NCBI GenBank assembly: GCA_027625125.1
Contig: JAQBXG010000116.1
Location: forward strand, 1 to 5,571
Source: Pseudomonadota bacterium
GTDB lineage: Bacteria > Pseudomonadota > Alphaproteobacteria > UBA2966 > CAIVPW01
Reading direction: 5' to 3'
Length of the DNA: 5,571 nucleotides
Positions 4,775 through 5,571 of this stretch are shown piece after piece (positions within the stretch are counted from its first letter, which is position 1; each line of letters begins with the position of its first letter). A program made the position numbers and the translations under genes. The notes under the pieces were generated by a model, which worked only from the letters and a program-made list of their open reading frames with translations, was not told the DNA's origin and made no database searches.

Positions 4775-5527
4775 ATGGGATCGGAAATCGGATACCTCGC
4801 CGCCCTGAGCGCGGGGGTAGTCAGCTTCCTGTCGCCCTGCGTGCTGCCGCTGGTGCCGGCGTACCTGAGCTTTATTGCCGGAACGTCACTGGACGAGCTT
4901 GTCCCCGGGCACAAGCCCGACCCGGAGTTGAGCCGGCGTGTCGCGCTGTCGGCGGTCGCGTTCGTCGCCGGGTTTTCGACCGTATTCCTGATTCTGGGCG
5001 CGTCGGCGTCCGCGCTGCACGCTCTGGTGTTTGAACACATCGGCGTGCTGGCCAAGGTCGCCGGGGCGCTGATCGTCGTGTTTGGCCTGCACTATCTGGG
5101 GGTGTTCCGCGCGGTCGGCATCTTCGGGTTCCTGCACCGCGACATCCGCTTCCACAGCGGACACCCGCCGGTGCACTGGGCCGGGTCCTATGCGGTCGGT
5201 GTCGCATTTGCGTTCGGCTGGACGCCGTGCATCGGCCCGATTCTGGCGACGATTCTGGCGCTGGCCGGAAGCAGCGATTCGCTGGGGTTCGGGGTATCGC
5301 TGTTGGCCGCCTATTCGCTTGGGCTGGGGTTGCCGTTTCTGGCCGCGGCGATGGCGTTACCGGCGTTCCTGCGCTTTTCACAAGGGTTCCGTCGCCATAT
5401 GCGGACGGTGGAGCGGGTGGCCGGGGTCGTGCTGGTGGCGACCGGCATTGCGATCTATTTCGACCTGCTGTCGGCGATGGGCTTTTATCTGCTGGACGCT
5501 TTTCCGGGATTGGGGACCCTCGGCTAG
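4775..5527 (+). CDS. ccdA: CcdA/DsbD-type cytochrome c biogenesis thiol-disulfide transmembrane protein
   Basis: 250 residues, complete, usual length for CcdA (six membrane segments, no extra periplasmic or thioredoxin domains as in full DsbD). CcdA passes electrons from cytoplasmic thioredoxin across the membrane to periplasmic thiol proteins, keeping apocytochrome c haem-site cysteines or other disulfides reduced. The two expected redox cysteines are present: Cys22 in FLSPCVLPLVPAYLSF (TM1) and Cys152 in GWTPCIGPILA (TM4). Approximate segments are 7-34, 58-80, 90-110, 136-160, 170-196 and 213-235. The ATG at 4775 has AAGG close upstream (spacing about 3-4 nt, tighter than ideal). It is transcribed divergently from the DUF2089 operon. 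No cytochrome c maturation or thioredoxin-like gene is visible in the window, so the partner is unknown. Confidence 0.93.
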   Translation: MGSEIGYLAALSAGVVSFLSPCVLPLVPAYLSFIAGTSLDELVPGHKPDPELSRRVALSAVAFVAGFSTVFLILGASASALHALVFEHIGVLAKVAGALIVVFGLHYLGVFRAVGIFGFLHRDIRFHSGHPPVHWAGSYAVGVAFAFGWTPCIGPILATILALAGSSDSLGFGVSLLAAYSLGLGLPFLAAAMALPAFLRFSQGFRRHMRTVERVAGVVLVATGIAIYFDLLSAMGFYLLDAFPGLGTLG

Positions 5528-5563
5528 CCGCCGCGGCGGAGCAAGGCGGCCGAGTGGGCCGCC
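5528..5563 (+). terminator. GC-rich inverted repeats after ccdA, possible terminator
   Basis: A perfect 12-nt palindrome (CCGCCGCGGCGG, 5528-5539) directly follows the stop, then GGCGGCC (5545-5551) and GGCCGCC (5557-5563) form a 7-bp stem with a 5-nt loop. No T-tract follows within the window, so this is not a classical intrinsic terminator. Confidence 0.35.
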
Positions 5564-5571
5564 AAGGTCAA

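Noticed and set aside
4576..5055. N-terminal extension of the DUF2089 frame into ccdA
   Set aside because: The upstream part is antisense to ccdA and crosses the promoter region. The ATG at 4575 has a Shine-Dalgarno and fits the family length.

Overview
The window is GC-rich coding DNA, almost certainly from an alphaproteobacterium. The best clue is a TIGR02186/Alph_Pro_TM-type gene directly behind a TauE/SafE-type permease, a pairing typical of that class; the GC-rich codon use and GTG starts agree. The genus cannot be read from the sequence. I see no tRNA, rRNA, CRISPR array, transposase or phage gene.

Layout. (1) 1-452, minus strand: the 5' part of a secreted Sel1-like repeat protein that runs off the left edge. 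(2) 453-530: a short divergent spacer with nested inverted repeats. (3) 531-1955, plus strand: four small, tightly packed genes in the order A1-B1-A2-B2, each coding for a protein of about 110-120 residues with one membrane segment. A1/A2 and B1/B2 are clear paralogue pairs. A and B also share one core: F-L-x-[NT]-P-x-x-W, 23 residues, C-A-A, then about 27 residues, Cys, and a nearby Pro-x-x-[WY]. I do not recognise this family, and it is the most interesting content here. (4) 2026-3668, plus strand: a TauE/SafE-type permease overlapping by 4 nt a TIGR02186-type membrane-anchored periplasmic protein. (5) 3672-4575, minus strand: a two-gene operon of a DUF2089-like helix-turn-helix protein followed by a SHOCT-like-domain protein, converging on the previous operon with only 3 nt between stops. 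(6) 4576-4774: a divergent promoter region with an AT-rich island. (7) 4775-5527, plus strand: a complete CcdA/DsbD-type thiol-disulfide transmembrane protein.

How they may work together (inference). The A/B proteins should put conserved cysteines in the periplasm, the permease is of a family linked to sulfur-compound export, and CcdA moves reducing equivalents across the membrane. An envelope or sulfur/redox theme is therefore plausible, but nothing in the sequence proves a shared pathway. The DUF2089/SHOCT pair looks like a separate small regulatory unit.
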